A DNA stretch of 63,434 nt from Leucobacter sp. 7(1) (GCF_900163635.1 NZ_FUID01000021.1:1-63434), one strand, 5' to 3'; positions 16,671 to 26,117 are shown, counted from the stretch's first letter. Notes: generated by a model not told the origin, from the letters alone. Made by a program: numbers and translations.

Positions 16671-17528
16671 CTAGTTCGCCTCGAGCTCCTCTGAGCGACG
16701 CACGTTCGCGGCGAGTGCCCGGTCGAAGAGCTCCGCCCACCCGGCGTCCTGGAGCACGAAAATCGCCTGCTCTGTGGTGCCCTTCGGGCTTGTCACGTTG
16801 CGCCGCAGCTGGGCGGCGTCCTCGCCACTCGTCTCGAGCAGCTCCGCGGCGCCGAGCACGGTCTGCTGCACGAGCTGACGTGCGGCGTCTGGGGTGAACC
16901 CGCGCCGCTCGGCCGCGCCAATCATCTCTTCGACGTAGTAGAACAGGTAGGCGGGGCCGGATCCGGAGACGGCGGCCACGTCGTTAATCTGCGCTTCATC
17001 AACAACGAGTACCAAGCCCACGGTCTCGAACAGCCGCTGCACGAGGGCGACCGCGGCGGCGTCGGCGCTCGCGCCCCCCGCGATCCCGGTCATGCCGCGA
17101 CCCAGATGTGCGGGGGTGTTCGGCATCGCACGCACCACGGCAACGCCGGCGGGCAGCACAGCCTCGATGGCGGCGCTCGGCACGCCCGCGGCTACGCTCA
17201 CCACAACCGCGCCCGGTTCCAGTGCCGACGCGATTTCCCGCGCCGCATCCACGACGAGCCAGGGCTTCACCGCGAGGATCACAAGCCCCGCCCCGGCAAC
17301 AGCGCCCCGGTTCGCTTCAGCGTCCTGCTCCACCGCCACGGCGGCCACGTCATCGGCACCGTCGAACTGCGCCGCGGAGGCTGCGGAGTGCGTGGTGACC
17401 GCGATCGGGCGCGCGATCGCGACGGCTGGATCACGCAGCCCCGCGAGGATCGCCCCGCCCATCGAGCCGACCCCGATCATCGCGGTTCGGGGCAGTGCGG
17501 GCAGCGTGTTCTTCGTCGTTTCGCTCAC
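16671..17528 (-). CDS. proC: Pyrroline-5-carboxylate reductase
   Basis: A 285-residue cytoplasmic enzyme that reduces 1-pyrroline-5-carboxylate to proline with NAD(P)H, the last step of proline synthesis. Seen: the Rossmann start AMIGVGSMGGAILAG, VILAVKPW, the VRAMPNTPAHLG motif, and the family signature near the C-terminus (SGSGPAYLFYYVEEMI, then LVQQTVLGAAELL and SPKGTTEQAI). I choose GTG at 17528, which lies six bases after TACACT, a leaderless-promoter pattern. A further-upstream GTG at 17573 would add 15 atypical residues. It converges on trkA and is divergent from the CDF exporter. Confidence 0.93.
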   Translation of the reverse strand: MSETTKNTLPALPRTAMIGVGSMGGAILAGLRDPAVAIARPIAVTTHSAASAAQFDGADDVAAVAVEQDAEANRGAVAGAGLVILAVKPWLVVDAAREIASALEPGAVVVSVAAGVPSAAIEAVLPAGVAVVRAMPNTPAHLGRGMTGIAGGASADAAAVALVQRLFETVGLVLVVDEAQINDVAAVSGSGPAYLFYYVEEMIGAAERRGFTPDAARQLVQQTVLGAAELLETSGEDAAQLRRNVTSPKGTTEQAIFVLQDAGWAELFDRALAANVRRSEELEAN

Positions 17529-17534
17529 AGGCCC

Positions 17535-17540
17535 AGTGTA
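17535..17540 (-). promoter_or_regulatory. Leaderless -10 element of proC
   Basis: TACACT on the minus strand ends six bases before the GTG start, so transcription should begin at or next to the start codon. No Shine-Dalgarno is present. Confidence 0.5.
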
Positions 17541-17651
17541 GGAGGATCCCCGATCGCTGTGGGGATCCGGCACCCCGCATATCCCACTTCCGTGGCGCGG
17601 CCACCATAGAATGGCGCAGAAGCGTACGACACTCGGCTGGAGGCATCTGAC

Positions 17652-18614
17652 ATGAGCGCGACAGGCGGCAGTAAGGCGATCATCGCGGCGTTCCTCGCCA
17701 ACATGGGCATTGCGATCACCAAGTTCATCGCCTGGGGGTTCTCAGGCTCGTCCTCGATGCTCGCGGAGGGCGTGCACTCGCTCGCCGACTCCGGCAACCA
17801 GCTCCTCCTGCTGCTCGGCGGCAAGCGCGCCAAGCAGGCCGCGGATAAGGAGCACCCGTTCGGCTACGGTCGGGTGCGCTACGTGTACGCGTTTGTGGTG
17901 GCGATCGTGCTGTTCTCGATTGGTGGCGTCTTCTCGGTATACGAGGGCGTCTCGAAGATCCAGAACCCGCACCCGCTCGAGATGTGGTGGCTCCCGCTTG
18001 TTGTACTCGCGATTGCGATCGTGCTTGAGAGCTTCTCGCTGCGGACCGCGGTGCGCGAGAGCCGCCCGCTCAAGGGCGATTCGAGTTGGTTCCAGTTCAT
18101 CCGCCGCTCGAAGGCACCGGAACTTCCCGTTGTCCTGCTCGAGGACATGGCGGCGCTGCTGGGCCTGGTCATCGCGTTCTTCGGCGTTGGGCTGACTGTG
18201 CTCACCGGCAACGGCCTGTTCGACGGCATCGCCACCATCGCAATCGGCGTGCTGCTCATCGCGGTCGCCGTGATCATCGGGGCCGAGGTCAAGAGCCTGC
18301 TTGTCGGCGAGGGTGCGAGCGACGAGGATGTTGCGAAGATCGAGGCGGCACTCATGAAGTCGAAGGACATCGACCGCCTGATCCATATGAAGACCCTCTA
18401 CGTCGGTCCCGACGAGTTCATGATCGGCGCGAAGATCAGCCTCGCCCCGGAGCGCACAATGAACGAGGTTTCCATGATCGTGAACCTCGCTGAGCGCCGG
18501 ATCCGCGAGGCCGTGCCCGCGGCGCGCATCATCTACCTCGAGCCTGATGTGTATCTCGACCCGAACTCCACGCAGCCGACAACAAGCTCTGTAGTGATGC
18601 TCTCCAGCGACTAG
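17652..18614 (+). CDS. Cation diffusion facilitator (CDF) family metal exporter
   Basis: A 320-residue membrane antiporter that exports divalent metals such as Zn2+, Fe2+ or Mn2+ in exchange for protons. Seen: about six membrane segments, the metal-site helix with AEGVHSLADSGNQ (H and D ligands) near residue 45, HPFGYGRVRYVYAF near residue 75, a second metal helix around LLEDMAALLGL, and a C-terminal cytoplasmic domain with ERTMNEVSMIVN. An ATG start at 17652 follows CTGGAGG. A -10-like TAGAAT lies at 17607-17612. It overlaps the converging MFS gene by four bases. The substrate metal cannot be set from sequence. Confidence 0.9.
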   Translation: MSATGGSKAIIAAFLANMGIAITKFIAWGFSGSSSMLAEGVHSLADSGNQLLLLLGGKRAKQAADKEHPFGYGRVRYVYAFVVAIVLFSIGGVFSVYEGVSKIQNPHPLEMWWLPLVVLAIAIVLESFSLRTAVRESRPLKGDSSWFQFIRRSKAPELPVVLLEDMAALLGLVIAFFGVGLTVLTGNGLFDGIATIAIGVLLIAVAVIIGAEVKSLLVGEGASDEDVAKIEAALMKSKDIDRLIHMKTLYVGPDEFMIGAKISLAPERTMNEVSMIVNLAERRIREAVPAARIIYLEPDVYLDPNSTQPTTSSVVMLSSD

Positions 18615-19816
18615 CGAGGCCCGTCGGAATACGGGGTCTGGCGGAGGAATCCGGTGTAGCTCGCAGCCCCCAGGAGTGAGACGCCCGCAAGACAGCCGAG
18701 CAGGATCGGCGCGGACACCGGCACGAGCGCGGCGAGGGGTCCAAGGCTCGCTCCGAGAAACAGCACAAACCCGTTCAGCGCCATTCCGATCCCCCGTGCG
18801 TGCGGGGAGGCATCGCCGTACAGCATCACCCCGGACGGTAGGCTCAGCGCCACGCCCGCGCACATAAGGCACCCTGCGATCGCGAGCAGCTGCGGGGACC
18901 CCAGCACGAGCGGGGCCGCGAGCAGGCTGCCGCCGGATACCAGGCAGCCGAGCCGCGCGACCCGCGCGATCCCACCCAGGCGCGCGGCGAGGGGCCCCAC
19001 GAGCAAAGTCGCGAACATCCCCGGGATCGCGGCAATCCGCAGCCACAGCATGCCGGTTTCACCGGCACCGTGCTGCTGAAGCACCGGGATGAGCGCCGCG
19101 TAGAACGCGGTGAACACACACATCAGGGTGACGTGCCCACCTGAGATGAGGAGCACCGGTCGCGTGACGAGGAGGGCGAGGCTGTCGCGGAAACGCCGCG
19201 CCAGTGTGGTCTCGGGTCGGTGCGCAGGCGCGGCGTCACGTATTCCGACCGCGATCATGACCACGGTGGCGGCGAGTAGCGCGGTCGATACCCAGAAAAC
19301 GCCCGACCACGCGAACCGGGTCAGGAGCGCTGCAGCATAGACCTGCCCGAATACGCCCGCGAGGAGGAACGAGGTGGCCATCACACTGATCGCGAGCGGG
19401 CGGCGGGGCGGCGGGGCCGCATCGGACAGGTACGCGAGCACGATCGGGGCGAAACAGGCAGCCGCGAGGCCCTGCACCGCGCGGGCCGCACCGAGCTCGA
19501 TCAGGGACGGTGCGAGCGCGCAGGCGGCCGTGGCGAAGACAAGCACAGTCAACCCGAAGAGCAACATCCGTTTCCGCCCAAATTGTTCGGAGAGCGGCCC
19601 CCACACCAGAAAGCCTGCGGCGTACCCCACGCCGAACACTGTGGACAGGGAGAACGTCGCGTCCGCAGCGAACGCGTGCGACACCGGGATACGCAGCGGC
19701 AGCGCAGCGTAGAGTTGGCCCACTACAAGGAGGGCAGCGACAACGAGCAAGCCGAGAACCCGCGGGGTCGCGGGATACTGGGGTGTGGGCGCGCCGGGGG
19801 ACGGCAAGAACGACAC
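18611..19816 (-). CDS. MFS transporter (drug/metabolite exporter type)
   Basis: A 401-residue major facilitator with about 12 membrane segments. The N-half shows LVVGQLYAALPLRIPVSHAFA and the loop 2-3 motif WGPLSEQFGRKRML. VQGLAAACFAPIVLAYLSD matches motif C-like drug:H+ antiporters of the YnfM/AraJ type. GTG at 19816 is used; no clear Shine-Dalgarno is visible and a start a few codons later is possible. It is 21 bp after the IclR gene on the same strand, so it may be co-transcribed with that regulator. It converges on the CDF gene with a four-base overlap. Substrate unknown. Confidence 0.86.
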   Translation of the reverse strand: MSFLPSPGAPTPQYPATPRVLGLLVVAALLVVGQLYAALPLRIPVSHAFAADATFSLSTVFGVGYAAGFLVWGPLSEQFGRKRMLLFGLTVLVFATAACALAPSLIELGAARAVQGLAAACFAPIVLAYLSDAAPPPRRPLAISVMATSFLLAGVFGQVYAAALLTRFAWSGVFWVSTALLAATVVMIAVGIRDAAPAHRPETTLARRFRDSLALLVTRPVLLISGGHVTLMCVFTAFYAALIPVLQQHGAGETGMLWLRIAAIPGMFATLLVGPLAARLGGIARVARLGCLVSGGSLLAAPLVLGSPQLLAIAGCLMCAGVALSLPSGVMLYGDASPHARGIGMALNGFVLFLGASLGPLAALVPVSAPILLGCLAGVSLLGAASYTGFLRQTPYSDGPR

Positions 19817-19837
19817 CGGGGCTGCGGGCCGGTCAGA

Positions 19838-20617
19838 TCAGGCCGGTGCCAGGAAGGAATCGCCGATTGTCTGCGCCACCCGTTGTAACAGGGGTACCGC
19901 CCGCATCCCGAACGCCTCGTCTACGCGCGAGGTCGGGCCCGACACCGAAATCGCCATCGGCGACGGCGAGTTCGGCACCGAGACTGCGTAGCAGCGCACC
20001 CCAATCTCCTGCTCGTTATCGTCCACGGAGTACCCGCGCTGCCGGATCATCTCGAGGTGCGTCACGAGCTCTTCGACGTCGCCAATGCTCTTCGAGGTGG
20101 CGCGCGGCATCCCGGTTTGCGCGATGATGCGCCGCACAGTCTGTTCATCGAGCTGCGCGAGGATCGCCTTGCCGACACCTGTGTTGTGCATGGGTGCTCG
20201 TTTGCCCACCTCGGTAAACATGCGCATCGTGTGCCGCGACGGCACCTGAGCGATGTACAGTACCTGGTCAGCCTCCCGGACGGCCATGTTCGCGGACTCC
20301 CCGAGCTCTTGCACCAGAGAAGCGAGCTGCGGCCGCGCGAACACGCCGAGCTGGGTGCTCGCGCCGTCGCCGAAGCGCATGAGGCGACTTCCCAGCGAGT
20401 ACCGGCGGTCCTCAAGCTGCCGCACATAGCCGCGCCCCGCCAGCGTGCGGATCAGCCTGTGGATCGTGGGGAGCGGAAGCCCGCACCGTTCGGCAAGTTC
20501 ACTCAGCGACAGGGTGCCGCCGGCGTCGGTCAGCGTCTCCAGCAGGTCGAAGGCACGCTCCACCGACTGCACTCCGCCGGATGAACCTGATGCTTGTCCG
20601 TTCGATGACTGCGCCAC
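19838..20617 (-). CDS. IclR-family regulator, probable allantoin/glyoxylate repressor
   Basis: A 259-residue IclR protein. Residues 15-75 form a winged helix (ERAFDLLETLTDAGGTLSLSELAERCGLPLPTIHR). The C-terminal effector domain carries NTGVGKAILAQL, ARGYSVDDNEQEIGVRCYAV-like and VSGPTSRV motifs. GTG at 20617 is chosen because AAGGAGG lies seven bases before it; a longer frame to 20635 would place that site inside the gene. It is divergent from the malic enzyme gene at the head of the allantoin cluster, as AllR regulators are. CACACTTC-type repeats near its own start and at the two cluster promoters are candidate operators. Glyoxylate or allantoin-derived effectors are plausible by family. Confidence 0.88.
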   Translation of the reverse strand: MAQSSNGQASGSSGGVQSVERAFDLLETLTDAGGTLSLSELAERCGLPLPTIHRLIRTLAGRGYVRQLEDRRYSLGSRLMRFGDGASTQLGVFARPQLASLVQELGESANMAVREADQVLYIAQVPSRHTMRMFTEVGKRAPMHNTGVGKAILAQLDEQTVRRIIAQTGMPRATSKSIGDVEELVTHLEMIRQRGYSVDDNEQEIGVRCYAVSVPNSPSPMAISVSGPTSRVDEAFGMRAVPLLQRVAQTIGDSFLAPA

Positions 20618-20657
20618 AATGAGCCTCCTTGCCACACCACTGAATCACTGATTTGCC

Positions 20658-20805
20658 GAAGTGTGAAGCCCTGCCACACACACTGCCCGATCGTACTGCT
20701 GCGGGATCGGACCCCGACACTGTGAGCGGTGCCGCGCTTGCGAGGCCCGCGCCCAAGTCATACTATTATTCCACACTTCAAAATAGTTTATCCGCATTAT
20801 GGAAT
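20658..20805. promoter_or_regulatory. Divergent promoter/operator region of iclR and the malic enzyme operon
   Basis: TTGCGA (20738-20743) and TACTAT (20761-20766) with a 17-base spacer form a good promoter for the malic enzyme gene. Just downstream, CACACTTC (20772-20779) is the exact inverse of GAAGTGTG (20658-20665) on the IclR side. ATTCCA/TGGAAT (20768-20773, 20800-20805) forms a further inverted repeat. This suits repression by the divergently encoded IclR protein. Confidence 0.55.
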
Positions 20806-20854
20806 TTGTAAGTGATGTACCAAGCTACGTTTGTTCTGATCGAGGAGGATCATC

Positions 20855-22252
20855 ATGGCAGCTCCCAGCCCCGGGTATTCGGTGACGGCACGCATCTCGG
20901 CCCCGGCCGGATACAACACCACGAGCGAGATCGTCACGGTCGCAGGCACCGCCGGTGCCCAGATCACCGCGCTCGACGTCGTTGAATCGCACCACGACCG
21001 AATGGTGCTCGACCTCACGGCCAACACGTCCTCACCCGAGCACGCGGAAGAGGTGAAGACCGCACTAGAGACCCTCGAGGGGGTCACGGTGAACCACATG
21101 AGCGACCGCACCTTCCTGATGCATCTCGGTGGCAAACTCGAGGTTGTGCCCAAGCTCGAGCTGCGCAACCGTGACGACCTGTCGCGCGCCTACACCCCGG
21201 GTGTTGCCCGCGTTTCGAAGGCAATCGCCGAAGACAAGAGCCTCGCACGCAAGCTCACGGTGAAGCGCAACACCATCGCCGTCGTCACGGACGGCTCGGC
21301 CGTGCTTGGCCTCGGCAATATCGGTCCGGAGGGCGCCCTCCCCGTCATGGAGGGCAAGGCTGCACTGTTCAAGCAGTTCGCCAACGTCGACGCCTGGCCG
21401 GTGTGCCTGGACACTCAGGACAGCGACGAGATCGTCAACATCGTCAAGGCGCTCGCGCCGGTGTACGGCGGCGTGAACCTTGAGGACATCGCGGCTCCCC
21501 GCTGCTTCGAGATCGAGGCCCGACTCCGCGAAGAGCTCGACATCCCCGTCTTCCACGACGATCAGCACGGCACCGCCATCGTGGTGCTCGCGGCGCTGAA
21601 CAACGCGCTGCGCATCGTCGGCAAGCAGATCGGAGACATCAAGGTCGCGATCTCCGGCGTGGGTGCCGCGGGCAACGCCATCATCCAGCTGCTGCAGGCC
21701 TCGGGCGTCACTCACATCGTCGCCGCGGGGCGCGCGGGCATCGTGGCGCGGGATCACGAGCACACTGACCCGCACCGCAAGTGGATCGCGGAGCACACGA
21801 ACCCGGAGAACCTCACCGGAACGCTCTCGGACGCGGTGAAGGGTGCCGACGTGTTCATCGGCGTCTCCGCACCGGACGTGCTCACCGAGGCCGATGTCGC
21901 CGCGATGGCGGATCAGGCCATCGTGTTCGCACTCGCGAACCCCGACCCCGAGATCGATCCGGCACTCGCCGCGAAGCACGCCGCCGTGGTCGCAACGGGC
22001 CGCAGCGACTTCCCCAACCAGATCAACAACGTGCTCGCCTTCCCCGGGGTGTTCCGCGGACTGCTCGACGCCGGTGTCTCCGACGTCTCCAACGAGATGC
22101 TCGTCGCCGCGGCCACCGCGATCAGCGAGAACGTCTCCGACGAGCAGCTCAACTCGAGCTACATCATTCCGAGCGTCTTCGACGGCGACGTGGCCCGTGA
22201 TGTGGCCAACGCCATCGTCGAGGTTGCCCAACGCACCACGCAGTCAAGCTAG
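20855..22252 (+). CDS. NAD(P)-dependent malic enzyme with N-terminal ACT-like domain
   Basis: A 465-residue malic enzyme that oxidatively decarboxylates malate to pyruvate. Residues 1-85 form an ACT-like regulatory domain ([18 protein letters not shown]). The catalytic part shows [17 protein letters not shown] with the catalytic Tyr, [21 protein letters not shown] with the catalytic Lys, metal-binding [12 protein letters not shown] and [11 protein letters not shown], and a Rossmann [13 protein letters not shown] at 20855 follows GAGGAGG. It leads the operon malic enzyme-aceB-DUF6986-allE. With malate synthase it turns glyoxylate plus acetyl-CoA into pyruvate. Confidence 0.93.
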   Translation: MAAPSPGYSVTARISAPAGYNTTSEIVTVAGTAGAQITALDVVESHHDRMVLDLTANTSSPEHAEEVKTALETLEGVTVNHMSDRTFLMHLGGKLEVVPKLELRNRDDLSRAYTPGVARVSKAIAEDKSLARKLTVKRNTIAVVTDGSAVLGLGNIGPEGALPVMEGKAALFKQFANVDAWPVCLDTQDSDEIVNIVKALAPVYGGVNLEDIAAPRCFEIEARLREELDIPVFHDDQHGTAIVVLAALNNALRIVGKQIGDIKVAISGVGAAGNAIIQLLQASGVTHIVAAGRAGIVARDHEHTDPHRKWIAEHTNPENLTGTLSDAVKGADVFIGVSAPDVLTEADVAAMADQAIVFALANPDPEIDPALAAKHAAVVATGRSDFPNQINNVLAFPGVFRGLLDAGVSDVSNEMLVAAATAISENVSDEQLNSSYIIPSVFDGDVARDVANAIVEVAQRTTQSS

Positions 22253-22275
22253 CCCACGACCGTAGAGGAGTACTG

Positions 22276-23886
22276 ATGACAATCACCGTCACCAATCTGA
22301 CCCCCACCGGGCGCGCTGCGGAGATCCTGACTCCCGAGGCACTCGCCTTTGTTGAGGCGCTGCACGAGCGCTTCGCCGATCGGGTGCCCGAGCTGCTCGC
22401 GGACCGCGCCACTCGTCGCGCGCAGCTTGCCGCGAACCCTGTGCTCGATTTCCTCCCGGAGACCCAGGCCGTCCGCGAGGGCACCTGGACGGTTCCTGAA
22501 CCGCCCGAGGCCCTCAAGGACCGGCGGGTCGAGATCACCGGGCCCGCAAACCCCGCCAAAATGGCGATCAACGCGCTGAACTCGGGCGCGAAGGTCTGGC
22601 TTGCGGACCTCGAGGATGCCGCGACGCCGTCGTGGCATAACGTGATCGATGCGATCACGAACCTCACCGATGCCGCCCACGGCACGCTCTCCTACACCTC
22701 GCCCGAGGGCAGGGAGTATCGGCTTCGCGAGGACGCTCCGCTCGCCCTCGTTGTTGCGCGACCCCGGGGTTGGCACCTCCCCGAGGCGCATGTCACCGTG
22801 AACGGGAAGACTGCCGTCGGCGCACTCGTCGACTTTGGCCTGCACTTCTTCCACACGGCGCTCCCGCTCTCGCAAGCGGGGCGCGGGCCGTACTACTATC
22901 TTCCGAAGATGGAGAATCACCGGGAGGCCCGCCTGTGGCACGAGGTGTTCAGCTTCGCGGAGCGCCAGCTCGGCATCGCCCCGGGCACCGTGCGCGCCAC
23001 GATGCTGATCGAAACGATCACTGCGGCCTTCGAGATGCACGAGATGCTCTACGAACTTGGCGAGCACGCGGTGGGCCTGAACGCCGGGCGCTGGGACTAC
23101 CTCTTCAGTATCATCAAGAATTTCCGGGACGCCGGCACCGCGTTCGAGCTCCCGAACCGCGCACAGGTCTCGATGACCGCACCGTTCATGCGGGCCTACA
23201 CTGAACTGCTCGTCCAGACCTGCCACCAGCGCGGTGCCTTCGCGATGGGCGGGATGGCCGCGATCGTCCCCAGTCGACACGATCCCGAGGCCGCACGCGT
23301 CGCCCTTCAGAAGGTACGTGACGACAAGACCCGCGAGGCCACCGATGGCTTTGACGGGTCCTGGGTGGCCCATCCGGATCTGGTGGCAGTGTGCCAGGAA
23401 GTATTTGACGGCGTGCTCGGTGATCGTCCCAATCAGATCGACCGCCTGCGACCGGACGTGTCCGTATCCGCGCAGGATCTCCTGGACATCGCATCCCTCT
23501 CCGGTACCGCAACCCTAGAGGGCCTGCGCACCAATCTGTATGTCTCAGTCGCTTATACCGCGGTGTGGTTGAGCGGCAATGGGGCGGTGCAGATTCACGG
23601 ACTCATGGAGGACGCCGCCACGGCCGAGATCTCGCGCTCCCAGGTGTGGCAGCAACTCCGCAACGCCACCGTACTTGAGTCCGGCGAGACCGTCACCGCG
23701 GCCCTCGTCACCGAGGTGCTCGCCGAGGAACTCGAGCAACTCCGCGGCGAGGTCCCCGCCGACTTCTTCGCACGGTACTACGCCCCCGCGGGCGACCTGG
23801 TCCGGGACATTGTACTCAGCCCCGAGTACACGGACTTCCTGACCCTGCCCGCCTACGAACTCCTAATTCAGAGTGAGGATGCATGA
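22276..23886 (+). CDS. aceB: Malate synthase A
   Basis: A 536-residue malate synthase of the A type, condensing glyoxylate with acetyl-CoA to malate. Seen: the N-terminal FLPETQAVREGTW block, KVWLADLEDAATPSW with catalytic acidic residues near residue 115, ARPRGWHLPEAHV, the family signature TMLIETITAAFEMHEML near residue 240, and NAGRWDYLFS. Length matches bacterial MSA enzymes (about 530). ATG at 22276 follows GAGGAG, 23 bp after the malic enzyme. Its TGA overlaps the next start (ATGA). Placement in the allantoin cluster rather than next to isocitrate lyase indicates use on purine-derived glyoxylate. Confidence 0.95.
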   Translation: MTITVTNLTPTGRAAEILTPEALAFVEALHERFADRVPELLADRATRRAQLAANPVLDFLPETQAVREGTWTVPEPPEALKDRRVEITGPANPAKMAINALNSGAKVWLADLEDAATPSWHNVIDAITNLTDAAHGTLSYTSPEGREYRLREDAPLALVVARPRGWHLPEAHVTVNGKTAVGALVDFGLHFFHTALPLSQAGRGPYYYLPKMENHREARLWHEVFSFAERQLGIAPGTVRATMLIETITAAFEMHEMLYELGEHAVGLNAGRWDYLFSIIKNFRDAGTAFELPNRAQVSMTAPFMRAYTELLVQTCHQRGAFAMGGMAAIVPSRHDPEAARVALQKVRDDKTREATDGFDGSWVAHPDLVAVCQEVFDGVLGDRPNQIDRLRPDVSVSAQDLLDIASLSGTATLEGLRTNLYVSVAYTAVWLSGNGAVQIHGLMEDAATAEISRSQVWQQLRNATVLESGETVTAALVTEVLAEELEQLRGEVPADFFARYYAPAGDLVRDIVLSPEYTDFLTLPAYELLIQSEDA

Positions 23887-25184
23887 CCACGGAACTTCGA
23901 TCGACCCTTTCGTCCGCGCAGCTCGCAACCGCGGCCACCGCGCTCGGTGACACCGACGCGCTGCTTGCGAACAGCTACCCGGGTGACACCGGATCGCGCC
24001 AGCCCGTGCACACCGTGTACGTGCCCGGCCACAAGTACCGCGCCGGGCTCGCGCAGCAGTGGGGCGCGGACGCCCAGGCGGCGGTCACTGCGTTCGGCGG
24101 CATCGCGCGGCTCGTCGAGGCACTCGACGTCCCGGACGCGGAGCGCGGGATCATCGCGGAGCGCGGGATCATCGCGGAGCGCGTGAGCGCGAAGCTCGCG
24201 ACGGAGGCCATCGAGGATCTCCGCATCGATTTCGAAGACGGCTTTGGCGATCAGGGTGACGCGGCGGAGGACGCCGCGGTCGTGCTCGCCGCCACTGAGC
24301 TCGCGCAGGACGTCGCAGCGGGAACCGCACCGCCCTTCGTGGGGATTCGATTCAAGTGTTTCGAGGCCGAGACGCGGGATCGCGGGATCCGAACTCTGGA
24401 CCTGTTCGTCACCACGCTTGTGCGCGAAACGAACGGGGCCCTTCCCGAGGGACTCATTCTGACCCTTCCCAAGGTCACGACTGTTGCGCAGGTTGAGGTC
24501 ATGGTCGCGCTCCTCGAGCAGCTCGAAACCGCGCTCGGCCTGACCCCGGGCCGGCTGACCTTCGAGGTGCAGATCGAAACACCCCAGGTGATCATCGCGC
24601 AGGACGGCACGATCCCGGTGGCCCAGCTGCTGCACGCGGGGAACGGCCGGATCACCGGCCTGCACTACGGCACCTACGACTACTCCGCGTCCGTTGGGGT
24701 GTCCGCGGCGTTCCAGTCGATGGAGCACCCGGCCGCTGACTTCGCGAAAGAAGTGATGCAGGTCGCCGTTGCTGGCACCGGCGTGCGGCTGTCTGACGGT
24801 TCCACAAACGTGGTCCCGACGAGCAATGATCCCGCGCTGCTTGCGGCAACCTGGCAGCTGCACGCGCGGCTCGTGCGGCGCTCCCTGGAGCGCGCGTACT
24901 ACCAGGGTTGGGATCTGCACACCGCACACCTCCCGAGTCGTTTTGTGGCCACCTACACGTTTTTCCGTACGGGCGTCGACCAGATCGCCACCCGACTGCG
25001 GAACTACGTGCAGCAGAACACCGAGGGTTTCCTCGACGAACCCGCCACGGCTCGCCCGCTTGCCGCGTTCCTCGCGCGCGGCCTGCAATCCGGCGCGGTC
25101 AGCCCCGCTGAGCTCGACGAGCGCGTCGGGATCACCGAAGCGGAGCTCCTCGCAATCGCGTACCCCACGCGTCAGTCCCGATAG
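23883..25184 (+). CDS. DUF6986 family, HpcH/CitE-like aldolase of unknown reaction
   Basis: A 433-residue protein related to the HpcH/HpaI-CitE aldolase/lyase superfamily. Seen: YVPGHKYRAGLAQQWGA near residue 45, DLRIDFEDGFGDQGD with acidic metal ligands near residue 115, LPKVTTVAQVE, TFEVQIETPQVI, and LHYGTYDYSASVG. From memory the family recurs beside malate synthase in actinobacterial allantoin clusters, but no reaction is established. It could cleave or form a bond to glyoxylate, as CitE-like enzymes do. It is translationally coupled to aceB by an ATGA overlap. An 18-bp tandem duplication at 24141-24176 doubles ERGIIA in the loop before the metal motif. Confidence 0.75.
   Translation: MTTELRSTLSSAQLATAATALGDTDALLANSYPGDTGSRQPVHTVYVPGHKYRAGLAQQWGADAQAAVTAFGGIARLVEALDVPDAERGIIAERGIIAERVSAKLATEAIEDLRIDFEDGFGDQGDAAEDAAVVLAATELAQDVAAGTAPPFVGIRFKCFEAETRDRGIRTLDLFVTTLVRETNGALPEGLILTLPKVTTVAQVEVMVALLEQLETALGLTPGRLTFEVQIETPQVIIAQDGTIPVAQLLHAGNGRITGLHYGTYDYSASVGVSAAFQSMEHPAADFAKEVMQVAVAGTGVRLSDGSTNVVPTSNDPALLAATWQLHARLVRRSLERAYYQGWDLHTAHLPSRFVATYTFFRTGVDQIATRLRNYVQQNTEGFLDEPATARPLAAFLARGLQSGAVSPAELDERVGITEAELLAIAYPTRQSR
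24141..24176 (+). repeat. 18-bp in-frame tandem duplication
   Basis: Two exact 18-bp copies (24141-24158, 24159-24176) duplicate the codons for ERGIIA inside the DUF6986 gene, and a third partial copy (ER) follows. The insertion preserves the frame. Confidence 0.9.
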
Positions 25185-25221
25185 TGCGGCGCCGAGGCGC
25201 GCCCCAGAAAGAAGAGAACGA

Positions 25222-26037
25222 ATGACCACACCCAGCTACGCCACCGTTGCCGCTGGCATGCCCCCGCAGAGCGACTCGCTGGGGTCGGCCGCAATCGTCA
25301 AGAATGCGTACACCGTGATCCCCGGCTCCGTGATGCGAGACATCGTCACGAGCTTCTACCCGGAGTGGGAACAGACCCGGGCCTGGATCCTGAACCGACC
25401 CGTTGCGGGCGGCGCGACGACCTTCGCGCAGGCCATCCTCGAGGTCGCACCGGGCGGTGGCTCCGATAGCCCCGAGCCCCAGGCCGAGGTTGAAGGATTC
25501 ATCTTTGTGCTCGACGGCACATTTACCCTCACCCTCGACGGCGCGACACACGAACTCACCGGGGGCGGCTACGCCTTCATCCCCGCTGGCACCCCGTGGG
25601 CGCTGCGCAACACCGGTGACGTGCCCGGCCAGTTCCACTGGTTCCGGAAGCGCTTCGAGCCGGCCCCTGGCCTCACCCCCAAGCCGCTTGTCGGGCAGGA
25701 ACAGGACATTGTACCCGGTGCGATGCCGGACACCGATGGGAAGTGGGCGACCACACGGTTCTTCGACCCCGAGGATCTCGCCTACGACTTCCACGTCACC
25801 GTGGTCACCTTCGAGGCGGGCGCGAAGATCCCCTTCCTCGAGACGCACGTCATGGAGCACGGCATCTACGTGCTCGAAGGCAACGCCGTGTACCGATTGA
25901 ACGACGACTGGGTCGAGCTGCAGGCTGGCGACTACTTCTCGCTGCGCGCGTTCTGCCCGCAGGCGTGCTACGCGGGCGGACCCGGGAAGTTCCGCTACCT
26001 GCTCTACAAGGACGTCAACCGACAGATCACGCTCTAG
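25222..26037 (+). CDS. allE: (S)-ureidoglycine aminohydrolase
   Basis: A 271-residue bicupin that hydrolyses (S)-ureidoglycine to (S)-ureidoglycolate and ammonia. Seen: the N-terminal cupin with GGATTFAQAILEVAPGGGS and GGYAFIPAGTPW, then a second cupin carrying Mn ligands in IPFLETHVMEHGIYVLEG and the late CPQACYAGG segment with the substrate Gln. Length matches E. coli AllE (about 260). ATG at 25222 follows AGAAAGAAGAG. It is the last gene of the malic enzyme-aceB-DUF6986-allE unit and is followed by a strong terminator. AllC, which makes its substrate, is absent from the window. Confidence 0.93.
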   Translation: MTTPSYATVAAGMPPQSDSLGSAAIVKNAYTVIPGSVMRDIVTSFYPEWEQTRAWILNRPVAGGATTFAQAILEVAPGGGSDSPEPQAEVEGFIFVLDGTFTLTLDGATHELTGGGYAFIPAGTPWALRNTGDVPGQFHWFRKRFEPAPGLTPKPLVGQEQDIVPGAMPDTDGKWATTRFFDPEDLAYDFHVTVVTFEAGAKIPFLETHVMEHGIYVLEGNAVYRLNDDWVELQAGDYFSLRAFCPQACYAGGPGKFRYLLYKDVNRQITL

Positions 26038-26045
26038 TCTCGTCA

Positions 26046-26085
26046 CGAAGGGCCGTGCCAGCGTTCGCGCTGGCACGGCCCTTCG
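26046..26085 (+). terminator. Terminator after allE
   Basis: An 18-bp perfect GC-rich stem (26046-26063 with 26068-26085) has a TTCG tetraloop. It ends the first allantoin operon, and a separate promoter follows for hyi. Confidence 0.88.
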
Positions 26086-26117
26086 GTGTTCCCGGCCAGA
26101 ATCCCGCGGCGCTCGGG

